From positions 1-64,000 of the forward strand of contig NZ_JAQSWB010000003.1 in assembly GCF_029266855.1 (NCBI RefSeq): a stretch of 64,000 nucleotides of DNA, given 5' to 3'. Below are positions 44,401 through 51,095 of the stretch, piece after piece. Origin of the DNA: Fluviicola sp. (GTDB lineage: Bacteria; Bacteroidota; Bacteroidia; Flavobacteriales_D; Crocinitomicaceae). Positions within the stretch are counted from its first letter, which is position 1. Every line of letters starts with the position of its first letter. Under the pieces are notes generated by a model. It did no database searches and was not told the origin of the DNA. It worked only from the letters and a program-made list of their open reading frames with translations. A program made the translations under genes and the position numbers.

Positions 44401-45607
44401 TTGCCCAGGCACTGGCTTCTTTCTCAGTTTTAAATGCTTTTGCATCCATTCCTGTCTGATCGTTTTCAACAACAAAACGACGCAGGTAGAATGGACTTCC
44501 GTCCTTGAATTCACTTTGATCCGCCAAAGTAGAGTTCCAGTAATTACCGTTTAAGATAGGCCATGAACCGTATTGCTCGCGTTTCAGGTAAGCGTGAAGT
44601 GTTACCAGGTTTTCAGGGTCATTTTCATCCAATGGCGTGTTTGCATTGGAACGGATAACAATGACAGCGAATGATCCGTAACCGATCAATAGGAATGCTA
44701 AACTCCACAATGCGGTATTCAGGATAGGTTTTGCTTTTCTCTTAGCATATCGGAATGCCCACATAAAGACACCGATCAATAATAGGAAGAAGAAAATAGT
44801 TCCCGAGAAGAATGGTAAACCGAATGAATTGACAAACGTAACCTCAAAAGAGGAAGCTACGGCAACGGTTCCGGGGATAATTCCTTCCTGCACAAAGGCA
44901 AGAACCACTACCGAGATCAAACCGGTCAGGATGATTCCTTTCAGGTTTGTTTTCTCCCAAAGGTTGAAATAAATAACATATGCAATAGCCGGAACAGCAA
45001 GTAGCCCCAATAAATGGACCCCGATTGCCAATCCGAACATAAACCAAATCAGGATCATCCAACGCATAGGAGATCGTTTGTCAGTGATTTCACCGTGCTT
45101 GATACCGATCATTTCGGAATCCCATTTCAGGATCATCCAGAAGATTGCTGCAGTAAATAGGGATGACATGGCGTAAACCTCTCCCTCAACGGCAGAGAAC
45201 CAGAATGAATCAGAGAATGTGTATGCCAAAGCACCTACAATTCCAGCTCCGAGAGTTGCAATTTGATCACCTCTCGACCAGTCTCTTTCTTTGCGCTGCA
45301 TGATCTTTTTACCGAACATGGTAATCGACCAGTAAAGGAATAAAATAGTAAATGAACTACATAAAGCTGAAAGACGGTTGATCCATACTGCCACCATTTC
45401 AGGCTCGGCAAAGAAGGAGAACAAACGTCCCAGTACCATGAACAACGGCGCGCCCGGAGGGTGACCAACTTCTAATTTATTTGCTGCTGTGATATATTCC
45501 CCGCAATCCCAAAGTGAAACGGTATCTTCAATGGTTAGGAAATAAACAATCGTTGCGATTAAAAAAACAAACCAGCCTGTAAGGTTATTCAGTTTATTGT
45601 AATTCAT
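41444..45607 (-). CDS. DUF2723 (TMEM260-like) membrane protein, putative O-mannosyltransferase
   Basis: The N-terminal ~700 residues contain around 15 hydrophobic helices. The start is the family hallmark: FLTIEDTVSLWDCGEYITAA and LEVGHPPGAPLF, with an acidic pair near the membrane as in PMT/GT-C enzymes. The remaining ~690 residues form a soluble domain without recognised motifs. At 1387 residues it is among the usual sizes for Bacteroidota members. Human TMEM260 of this family is an O-mannosyltransferase; the same activity here is inference. It is followed by a deacetylase gene. Confidence 0.85.
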   Translation of the reverse strand: MNYNKLNNLTGWFVFLIATIVYFLTIEDTVSLWDCGEYITAANKLEVGHPPGAPLFMVLGRLFSFFAEPEMVAVWINRLSALCSSFTILFLYWSITMFGKKIMQRKERDWSRGDQIATLGAGIVGALAYTFSDSFWFSAVEGEVYAMSSLFTAAIFWMILKWDSEMIGIKHGEITDKRSPMRWMILIWFMFGLAIGVHLLGLLAVPAIAYVIYFNLWEKTNLKGIILTGLISVVVLAFVQEGIIPGTVAVASSFEVTFVNSFGLPFFSGTIFFFLLLIGVFMWAFRYAKRKAKPILNTALWSLAFLLIGYGSFAVIVIRSNANTPLDENDPENLVTLHAYLKREQYGSWPILNGNYWNSTLADQSEFKDGSPFYLRRFVVENDQTGMDAKAFKTEKEASAWAKSKGRNYSVKEKYFSSNESVRKQSKQVYSQNTFLPRMYYTSNNPNDPKIVQYKYWSGYDPTDVRDSDENGADGLRLPRFGENMNYMFRYQMNWMYWRYFMWNFSGRQNDFQGHGDEMRGNWISGFSFIDDERLGNQEHAPYYTLENPAHNNFWLLPIILGVIGVIFHFYRAPKDAFIVFLTFFFTGIAIVIYLNQKPFEPRERDYAYAASFYAFAFWIGLSVLALYDAYKNFNKADWKNMLYGYGALTGFILIFAIAGGGFILKTWLVIAIIGLILLGLAYGLRKALPNQTIAASLFTILTLFVPYLMGEQGWDDHDRSQKTSAHDLAYNYLQSCAENGIIFSVGDNDTFPLWYLQEVEGERTDVRVCNTSLFDTDWYTNQMKMKMYKSEPLPITFREDQILQWAGGTDQAFFMSTTQMLNQGINRETLEKLFNMKLKNSPREFKQSFTSFVNTTTSVLSTVKAKDVAYDPRINEIRQLFSNANPDSVTIDVVESMENGILEIFEGYRNHMLEADVKGLEALQEMIGSWEDAWSFLPIKEVISFMQDDDNMIKYGTAYLRVIPSTGFILPVNKKNALASKIISKEELANCEDEIRFRFNSRSVQAITKSDIMILDMLANNDWKRPMYFTSPGNTEISTAMYQSGHLRTNGMAWEITPILAQGRTPINEKLMYKHLMETYHYGKMNDPDVLTDYYARRQTVQFRTMFAQLAEHYITEAEQMEMSKEQYGPMIKNLRATGQARVADSLENSFKGSMGLTPAQLRKKAATVIYKSLEVMPANIVLDYGERPSPSGGIKDANGAEYAQYQDGVLQDYVGFLYRANDKQGAEKLGAEVARQLESILGYFKNSPAEFAASNDIDYISAVINYATLHKFAGDPQIGNPNGVLASRTTKGLEALYNQDLRRIYTELDQLSLENGESRTDGNFASKKARLQGTMNAIDFTFQLTGTQVPSAPQPPAQDGIPNEAVLNEDVLSKAAASDSESMIQ

Positions 45608-45750
45608 GATTTACTTTGAAAGTTTGACTCGCGAAGTTATAAATATATTGCGACGATTCCTCATTGAAATGCTGAAAAATGCTAAATGGATGAATTTCAA
45701 TGTTTTTTCTTCTTTTTGTTTGAAAAACTGAAGTTTTTTTATTGGTTTTC

Positions 45751-45780
45751 TTGTGTGAAAAGAATTTAGTATTAACTTTG
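45751..45780 (+). promoter_or_regulatory. Consensus Bacteroidota promoter of tRNA-Gln
   Basis: TTG (45751-45753), exactly 19 bases, then TAACTTTG (45773-45780), 10 bases before the tRNA. It is a full match to TTG-N19-TAnnTTTG. Confidence 0.85.
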
Positions 45781-45790
45781 CCCTCGCAAT

Positions 45791-45863
45791 TGACCCATGG
45801 TGTAACTGGCAACACGTCTGGTTTTGGTCCAGAAGAGTCTAGGTTCGAGCCCTAGTGGGTCAA
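45791..45863 (+). tRNA. tRNA-Gln (anticodon TTG)
   Basis: A 7-bp acceptor stem (TGACCCA / TGGGTCA), D-arm, anticodon arm with loop TTTTGGT giving anticodon TTG, and a T-arm (CTAGG TTCGAGC CCTAG) are all present. The CCA end is not encoded. A T-rich hairpin follows at once. Confidence 0.95.
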
Positions 45864-45867
45864 CAAT

Positions 45868-45897
45868 AAAAGCCTCATCGAAAGATGAGGCTTTTTT
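45868..45897 (+). terminator. Terminator of tRNA-Gln
   Basis: AAAAGCCTCATC and its complement flank a GAAA tetraloop and end in six T residues. Confidence 0.9.
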
Positions 45898-45927
45898 GTT
45901 TTCCACCCACTTAGGTGAGAAGTTTAT

Positions 45928-45958
45928 CCCGGACATCCGCATGAGCGGATCGTCGGGG
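45928..45958. repeat. GC-rich hairpin downstream of tRNA-Gln
   Basis: ATCCGC and GCGGAT close an ATGA loop; the stem is extended by GAC/GTC (with one bulged C) and CCC/GGG (with one mismatch). The 382 bases between the tRNA and the DUF2971-like gene contain no gene I can support. They hold this hairpin, an 11-base copy of tRNA sequence (45958-45968) and another inverted repeat (45979-46023). Confidence 0.5.
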
Positions 45959-45978
45959 AGCCCTAGTGTTTCTCCAAA

Positions 45979-46023
45979 CTCACACTCCCGCTCATACTTT
46001 TTAGCATGTTTTTTGAGTGTGAG
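45979..46023. repeat. Inverted repeat CTCACACTC/GAGTGTGAG
   Basis: Perfect 9-bp arms are separated by 27 bases. They are followed by a purine-rich stretch (GGAGGGGGATTAAGGGGGAG) at about 46059-46079. The role is unknown. Confidence 0.45.
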
Positions 46024-46245
46024 AATTAGAGCGGGGGCAGCATTTTTCTGTTTCCCCCTTTGGAGGGGGATTAAGGGGGAGGACATTTTTAGTAATTTTT
46101 CTTTTTGTTTGATGTTGTGCAGTTTAGAAATAAGCTCCTTTTTTTGTGCTCATTGGTTTTGTGGTTGAATGGTGGAAATGTAGTTTTGTCAGTGGGGGCG
46201 GGATTTGGTATAGAATTGCTATATTGAACCATCTAATTGTTACAA

Positions 46246-47115
46246 ATGAATAGCAATAATATTCCTAAGGTGTTTACAGATCAGGACACCATTTATCATT
46301 ATACTTCTTTAAATATTGCAATAGAGCATATTCTTTTTGAAAAGCAACTCCGATTTTCACCAAGAATTCATTCAAATGATCCAATTGAATTTCTCAAATC
46401 TATGACAGGAAAAGGAGGTCAATATAGAGATCTGGAGCACATGCTAGAAGTTGAGGGGAGAACAGCAGACGATTCAAATAAAATTTCTCTAGGATTAAAG
46501 GAAAAGTTTAATCAAGTAAAACAATTGTGTTTTTGTCGGAATGAATCATTGGAAAAAACTCAAGGACAATCCAGTTTTTATGAGGAATATTATGGGTTTT
46601 TAAAACCAAGAATGTAGGATCAGTATGGGGATAAGTATAATGGAGTGTGCCTTTCGTTTTCAAAGTCTAAATTACTTGAAGTTCATAAAGATGAGAAGCG
46701 AGATGTTAATTACCTGCCTTACAGATGGTTATTTAAGGATAATTCTATTAGACTTAACGAGTTAGATAATTTAGGTTATCAGCAATACAGCAAGTTAGCT
46801 TTCGAAAATATGGTACGGGATTTATCAAAAAAACATATTGATTATTCAGGAGAATGTGAATTTAGGTTATACTCCTTTAATGAGAAGGAATACGAATACC
46901 CTGATGTCTCAAATGCAATCAATGGGATTATTGTACCAAGAAGAAATTTGTCAAAGTTTGCAGAGCAACAATTGATTCAATTTTCTAAGAATATGAAGAT
47001 TGAAATGCTTTATTTAGAATGGAGGAGTGATGGAATATCAATAACGACATTAGAAGAAGATGAAAAGGTTTACAATATAATAATGAATAATTTGGAAACT
47101 GATAAATTGCAATAA
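46246..47115 (+). pseudogene. DUF2971-like gene interrupted by an in-frame TAG
   Basis: Two frames in the same phase (46246-46617 and 46618-47115) read as one protein of about 289 residues if TAG 46615-46617 is read through. The N-terminal half has DTIYHYTSLNIAIEHIL and RFSPRIHSNDPIEF; the stop falls between KPRM and DQYGDKYNGVCLSFSKSK, where DUF2971 proteins have a conserved Met-Trp pair followed by this same pattern. A TGG to TAG change explains it. The second half (CEFRLYSFNEKEYEYP, IIVPRRNLSKF) is intact. The gene is AT-rich relative to its neighbours. Confidence 0.75.
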
Positions 47116-47232
47116 CGATGAAAGGTATTGTTATAAAGTAATATTAATCATCAGAAAAATCTGCGCCTTCTGCGAAATCCGCGGGAACCATAAAAATCAC
47201 TGCAGTCTTATAATTTTCCTTACTTTCATCCC

Positions 47233-47739
47233 ATGCATCCGATCAGACTTTCCCTTGTACTTATGATCTTCTTCTTCGCTTTCATGTGGATCATATTCCC
47301 TTTTTTAAACGATTTGCTGATGAAGCAACTAACCGGTTTATCAGGATCAATGGTATTCACCTCAACTTCTATGGGTGGTAAATCGAACCTGGCCTTAAAA
47401 ACTGCGCTTTCATTCGGAATCCTTCCTTTACTTTCCCTGGGAGTTTTCCAGCTCGTTAAACGCTTCAAAAATCCGGGTTACCCGTCTCGTAAACTGATAA
47501 TGATCTTATCCCTTGTTTGTGTAAGTTACCTTATCGGGTTCTTTTGTAAGGTTATCTTTATTTTGATTTCATTGGATGTGATTATCTCCGAACCAATTTC
47601 TCCCAATGTGAAGATGGATGTTCCTTTGAACCAGCTTTACTTTTATGACTATGCCTTGGTTTTTAGCATAATTGCCGGTTTGTTAGTATTCCTTTTTGCA
47701 AGAAAAAGGACTGATTCACAGGCTGGCTATATCGGCTAA
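47233..47739 (+). CDS. Membrane protein of unknown function
   Basis: The 168-residue protein has four hydrophobic stretches (the first LSLVLMIFFFAFMWIIFPFL, the last ALVFSIIAGLLVFLF), with a Gly/Ser-rich extramembrane loop between the first and second and a short charged C-terminus. I do not recognise a family. It lies after the broken DUF2971-like gene and before the zinc-ribbon ORF. Confidence 0.65.
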   Translation: MHPIRLSLVLMIFFFAFMWIIFPFLNDLLMKQLTGLSGSMVFTSTSMGGKSNLALKTALSFGILPLLSLGVFQLVKRFKNPGYPSRKLIMILSLVCVSYLIGFFCKVIFILISLDVIISEPISPNVKMDVPLNQLYFYDYALVFSIIAGLLVFLFARKRTDSQAGYIG

Positions 47740-47799
47740 GTTATTTTTTGTCCGAAAATTCTTTTTCCTTACCTTAGAGAGTACCGTAAAAGCAGGATC

Positions 47800-47928
47800 A
47801 TGAAAAAGTATTATTATCGCGCAGAGGAAGGCTCGGTTTGCCCAGTCTGCAGTACTCCGATTCCCGACGGGGAACAAAAATGTCCCAACCCGGGATGTCC
47901 GTCAAATACAACGCCTCCGGTCCATTAA
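47800..47928 (+). CDS. 42-residue zinc-ribbon-like protein
   Basis: The ATG at 47800 is preceded by AGCAGGATC. The frame encodes KKYYYRAEEGSVCPVC, then a turn with PIPDGEQKC, then CPNPGC. The two C-x2-C/C-x4-C knuckles with conserved spacing of 10 residues fit a small zinc ribbon. The N-terminus is rich in Tyr and the C-terminus in Pro and Thr. It is too short for many gene finders. Function unknown. Confidence 0.65.
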   Translation: MKKYYYRAEEGSVCPVCSTPIPDGEQKCPNPGCPSNTTPPVH

Positions 47929-48022
47929 TTCCATTTTTGGAAAGAGTTTTTCTTAGATCAGACATGCTATGTGACCTATGTATCTATGTGGTTATTTGAT
48001 CACAATTGTTATGTAGTTTTTC

Positions 48023-49591
48023 TTACTCCTTCACAAAATTCTGGATGCGTTCCATGCTTTCCGATTCATATTTAAACCAGTAGAATCCTGCTGAGAAGGA
48101 AGAGAAATCCAGGTTGATGGTTTCGGTTTCTCCCTTTATTTCCTGCAGTTTGGCTCCACGGGAATCAAAAATTTGGATGGTATAGGGTTTCTCTTCGGGA
48201 ACGAGGATCTGGATCATTCCGGAAGATGGATTGGGAGTGATCTTCAACCCGATTTCGGGATAGGGAGGGTTTTCTGGTTCTACATAAGTGTAAACAGTGA
48301 TTTTGTCAAAATTTAAAGTTCCGCCGCCGTTGTTGATCAGGTAAATTTTCTTCCCATCAGGGGAAAAGGTAATATCACGCAATCGGCCGTTTAGTTGCTG
48401 ATCTTCGACAAAATATTTTTTAGGATTTGGGTTCTGCGGAGTGGAAGCTTCAATTGTTCCTTGTGCATTTAGACGGAATTGATACAATTCCATGTTTGTA
48501 GCCTCGCCCTTTTTTAAAGTTACCAGGAGAATACTGTTTGTCCATTCCGGGATTCCTTGACTATTATAATAAATCCCATCGGATGGAGCAATTGTACACC
48601 AGGAGCTTCCGTTTCCGGTAAGGGGCATTTGAACTGTACAAATGGAATAAATGGGTTCTACTAAATGATCATTTTGGATCAGGGGGTGGGGAACATAGTT
48701 GCTTGCGTAGTTTGTTTCGCCGGGGAAATTGTTGTCGTTATGATAGCCGTGGATATTTTTCCATCCGTAATTCATTCCCTTTTCCAGAATATTGATCTCA
48801 TCGTCAGTACGGTCCCCGTGTTCAATGGAATAAAGAATATCCAGATCGTTGTTGTAAACCAATCCCTGCGGGTTGCGGTGGCCTCTTGTGAAAAATGAGT
48901 TCCCTGCTATTGGATTATCTGAAGGAATGCTCCCGTCCATGTTGAACCGGTGAATTTTTCCGTTATCTGTAGTCGGATCCTGTGCAAAATTATTCGGATT
49001 GTCGGATTGGGGATTGTAACATTGCGGGTTATTGGTCTCAGAAGAGCCATGATCACCTATCGAAACAAACAGGTACGAAATATTACTTCGTTTAATAGCG
49101 AGTAATCTTCCTCCCCAATGATCATAGCCATTTGAAATTCCTGTTACGATATCCTGGTAGCCGCTTACTTGCTCTGTACTCGGATTCCATTTCAATCTGC
49201 GGATTTTATATCGGGTGTCCGGACTGCCGGACGTTCCTGAATTATAAGCATACATGAAATAAATGAACGCAGAATCGGGGTGAATAAAGTCAGGATGTAA
49301 TGCCAGGCCCAGTGTGCCTCCTCCAATTGTAAGATTCGGACACAAAACAGAATTCTCCAGGGGGCTTCCGCCGAAATAATCGGCTGCTGCATGAATAATG
49401 GTTTTGCTTCCGCTCACAGGGTCGATTCTTGAAACTCTGCCGTTGCTTTCTGTTACCCAAAGCATGGAATCCGGTCCGTAAATGATTTCCCATGGACTTG
49501 AAACCTGCGTTGGGAGCTCTGTTCGGATAAATGTTTGTGAAATACCAGATAAGGAGTTCAGGGTGATAAGGAGGAAGAGAAATTGCTTCAT
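48023..49591 (-). CDS. Secreted PQQ-type sugar/sorbosone dehydrogenase with T9SS sorting domain
   Basis: After a signal peptide the protein is a six-bladed propeller of the glucose/sorbosone dehydrogenase family: DSMLWVTESNGRVSRID, LGLALHPDFIHPDSAFIYF, NGYDHWGGRLLAIKR, FTRGHRNPQGLVYN, SIEHGDRTDDEINILEKGMN. The last ~75 residues (GLKITPNPSSGMIQI to NFVKE) are a type A T9SS sorting domain, so the protein is exported and anchored at or released from the surface. Cofactor and substrate are inferred from the family. It is monocistronic. Confidence 0.9.
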   Translation of the reverse strand: MKQFLFLLITLNSLSGISQTFIRTELPTQVSSPWEIIYGPDSMLWVTESNGRVSRIDPVSGSKTIIHAAADYFGGSPLENSVLCPNLTIGGGTLGLALHPDFIHPDSAFIYFMYAYNSGTSGSPDTRYKIRRLKWNPSTEQVSGYQDIVTGISNGYDHWGGRLLAIKRSNISYLFVSIGDHGSSETNNPQCYNPQSDNPNNFAQDPTTDNGKIHRFNMDGSIPSDNPIAGNSFFTRGHRNPQGLVYNNDLDILYSIEHGDRTDDEINILEKGMNYGWKNIHGYHNDNNFPGETNYASNYVPHPLIQNDHLVEPIYSICTVQMPLTGNGSSWCTIAPSDGIYYNSQGIPEWTNSILLVTLKKGEATNMELYQFRLNAQGTIEASTPQNPNPKKYFVEDQQLNGRLRDITFSPDGKKIYLINNGGGTLNFDKITVYTYVEPENPPYPEIGLKITPNPSSGMIQILVPEEKPYTIQIFDSRGAKLQEIKGETETINLDFSSFSAGFYWFKYESESMERIQNFVKE

Positions 49592-49678
49592 GATGGGCGG
49601 AGTTGTGCAATAAATGTAATTATTTCTTAAATAACTTAGGGTTTTTACTTCCCGATACAGCTTCTTTTGAGTAAAGTG

Positions 49679-49686
49679 TATCTTTG
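49679..49686 (+). promoter_or_regulatory. Putative -7 element of thiL
   Basis: TATCTTTG matches TAnnTTTG 17 bases before the ATG. A TTG at the ideal distance is missing. Confidence 0.5.
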
Positions 49687-49703
49687 TACCATATATTTAG
49701 CAC

Positions 49704-50744
49704 ATGTCGGAAGAAAAAAGAACGGATCTGGAATCCCTGGGAGAATTCGGAACCATTGAGTTATTGACTAAGAATTTTCTGATTACAAGAGAATCAACTG
49801 CTTTCGGGATCGGAGATGATGCAGCTGTACTGGAAAGAAATGAGGAGCAATTTACCTTGATTTCAACGGATATGCTGGTGGAAGGTGTTCATTTCAACCT
49901 GATGTATGTTCCTTTCAAGCATTTGGGATATAAGGCTGTTGCTGTAAATGTATCGGATATCGCTGCAATGAACGGAACTCCCGAACAAATTACTGTTTCG
50001 ATAGCTGTTTCAAACAGGTTTCCCTTGGAAGCTTTGGAAGAATTATATGCCGGAATCCGTTTGGCCTGCCAGCATTATAAGGTGGATTTGATTGGTGGCG
50101 ACACTACTTCATCCCGCTCAGGATTGGTTATATCGGTTACGGCCGTCGGTGTGGTAGATAAATCGAAGGTGGTTTACAGATCGGGGGCAGGAACCAATGA
50201 CCTGTTGGTTGTTTCCGGAGATCTGGGTGCTGCTTATGTAGGTTTGCAGGTGCTTGAACGCGAAAAAAGTGTCTTCGAAAGCAATCCGGACATTCAGCCG
50301 GATCTCGACGGAAAAGATTACATTATTGAACGACAACTGAAACCTGAAGCTCGTGTAGATATCCTGAATTATTTGAAGGAATTGGAAGTAGTTCCAACAT
50401 CCATGATCGATGTGTCGGATGGTTTGGCTTCTGAAGTACTGCATATCTGTAAAGCCAGCAATAAAGGGGTAATGATATACAATTCAAAACTTCCTATTGA
50501 TTCCCTGACTTCGACTACAGCAATAGATTTTAATCTGGATCCTGTAACTTGCGTGTTGAACGGGGGAGAGGATTATGAGTTGTTATTCACGATTGCGCAA
50601 AGTGATTTCGATAAGATCAAGGGAAATCCGCATATGACGGTAATTGGTTATATGACGGATGCAAGCGAAGGAACTTATTTGGTGGATACCAATGAATCAT
50701 TAATTCCCTTGCGTGCCCAGGGATGGAATCATTTTCAGAAATAG
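49704..50744 (+). CDS. thiL: Thiamine-monophosphate kinase
   Basis: ThiL makes thiamine diphosphate, using ATP. The 346-residue protein shows FGIGDDAAVLE, DMLVEGVHFNLMYVPFKHLG, AVNVSDIAAMNG, DLIGGDTTSSRSG and STAIDVSDGLAS-like MIDVSDGLASEV with metal-binding Asp residues, plus GGEDYELLFT. Length and motif order are normal. It is transcribed alone and ends at a strong bidirectional terminator. Confidence 0.95.
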   Translation: MSEEKRTDLESLGEFGTIELLTKNFLITRESTAFGIGDDAAVLERNEEQFTLISTDMLVEGVHFNLMYVPFKHLGYKAVAVNVSDIAAMNGTPEQITVSIAVSNRFPLEALEELYAGIRLACQHYKVDLIGGDTTSSRSGLVISVTAVGVVDKSKVVYRSGAGTNDLLVVSGDLGAAYVGLQVLEREKSVFESNPDIQPDLDGKDYIIERQLKPEARVDILNYLKELEVVPTSMIDVSDGLASEVLHICKASNKGVMIYNSKLPIDSLTSTTAIDFNLDPVTCVLNGGEDYELLFTIAQSDFDKIKGNPHMTVIGYMTDASEGTYLVDTNESLIPLRAQGWNHFQK

Positions 50745-50763
50745 ATAACGAATAAATAGAACA

Positions 50764-50798
50764 AAAAAAATCCCGATTCATTGAATCGGGATTTTTTT
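50764..50798. terminator. Bidirectional terminator between thiL and the lipoprotein gene
   Basis: ATCCCGATTC and GAATCGGGAT pair around a 3-base loop, with A-run and T-run on either side. It overlaps the stop of the convergent lipoprotein gene. Confidence 0.88.
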
Positions 50799-51060
50799 AT
50801 TTATTGTCTTTCTGATCTTTCTTTCTTAATGGATCGGTAATATCTCCTCCGTTTGGATCCGGAGTATTCGGATCAACTGAAGAATCTGAACCTCCTCCTA
50901 AGGTGTTCGGATTTCCGCTGTTTGGATTCGGAGTATCTTGAGAAGAATTGCTTTTCAATTCCTGTGAAGAAGCCGGAGAAACAGTTCTCGGACGGATATC
51001 AGCTTTTTGACAAGCTGTAAACACGATTAATAATGATGCTATGAGTGTAATCTTTTTCAT
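50797..51060 (-). CDS. Small Pro/Asn/Gly-rich lipoprotein
   Basis: From ATG 51060 the 87-residue product has a lipoprotein signal (KKITLIASLLIVFTAC) followed by a low-complexity tail rich in Ser, Pro, Asn, Asp and Gly (NPNSGNPNTLGGGSD, DPNTPDPNGGD). No fold is expected. It lies 35 bases after the sensor kinase gene on the same strand and could share its transcript. Unknown function. Confidence 0.7.
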   Translation of the reverse strand: MKKITLIASLLIVFTACQKADIRPRTVSPASSQELKSNSSQDTPNPNSGNPNTLGGGSDSSVDPNTPDPNGGDITDPLRKKDQKDNK

Positions 51061-51095
51061 ATTGTAAAACACATACAGAAACAAATATAAACTAT

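Noticed and set aside
45824-46168. Open frame of 114 codons overlapping tRNA-Gln
   Set aside because: It overlaps the 3' half of the tRNA and its terminator and has no plausible start or domain.
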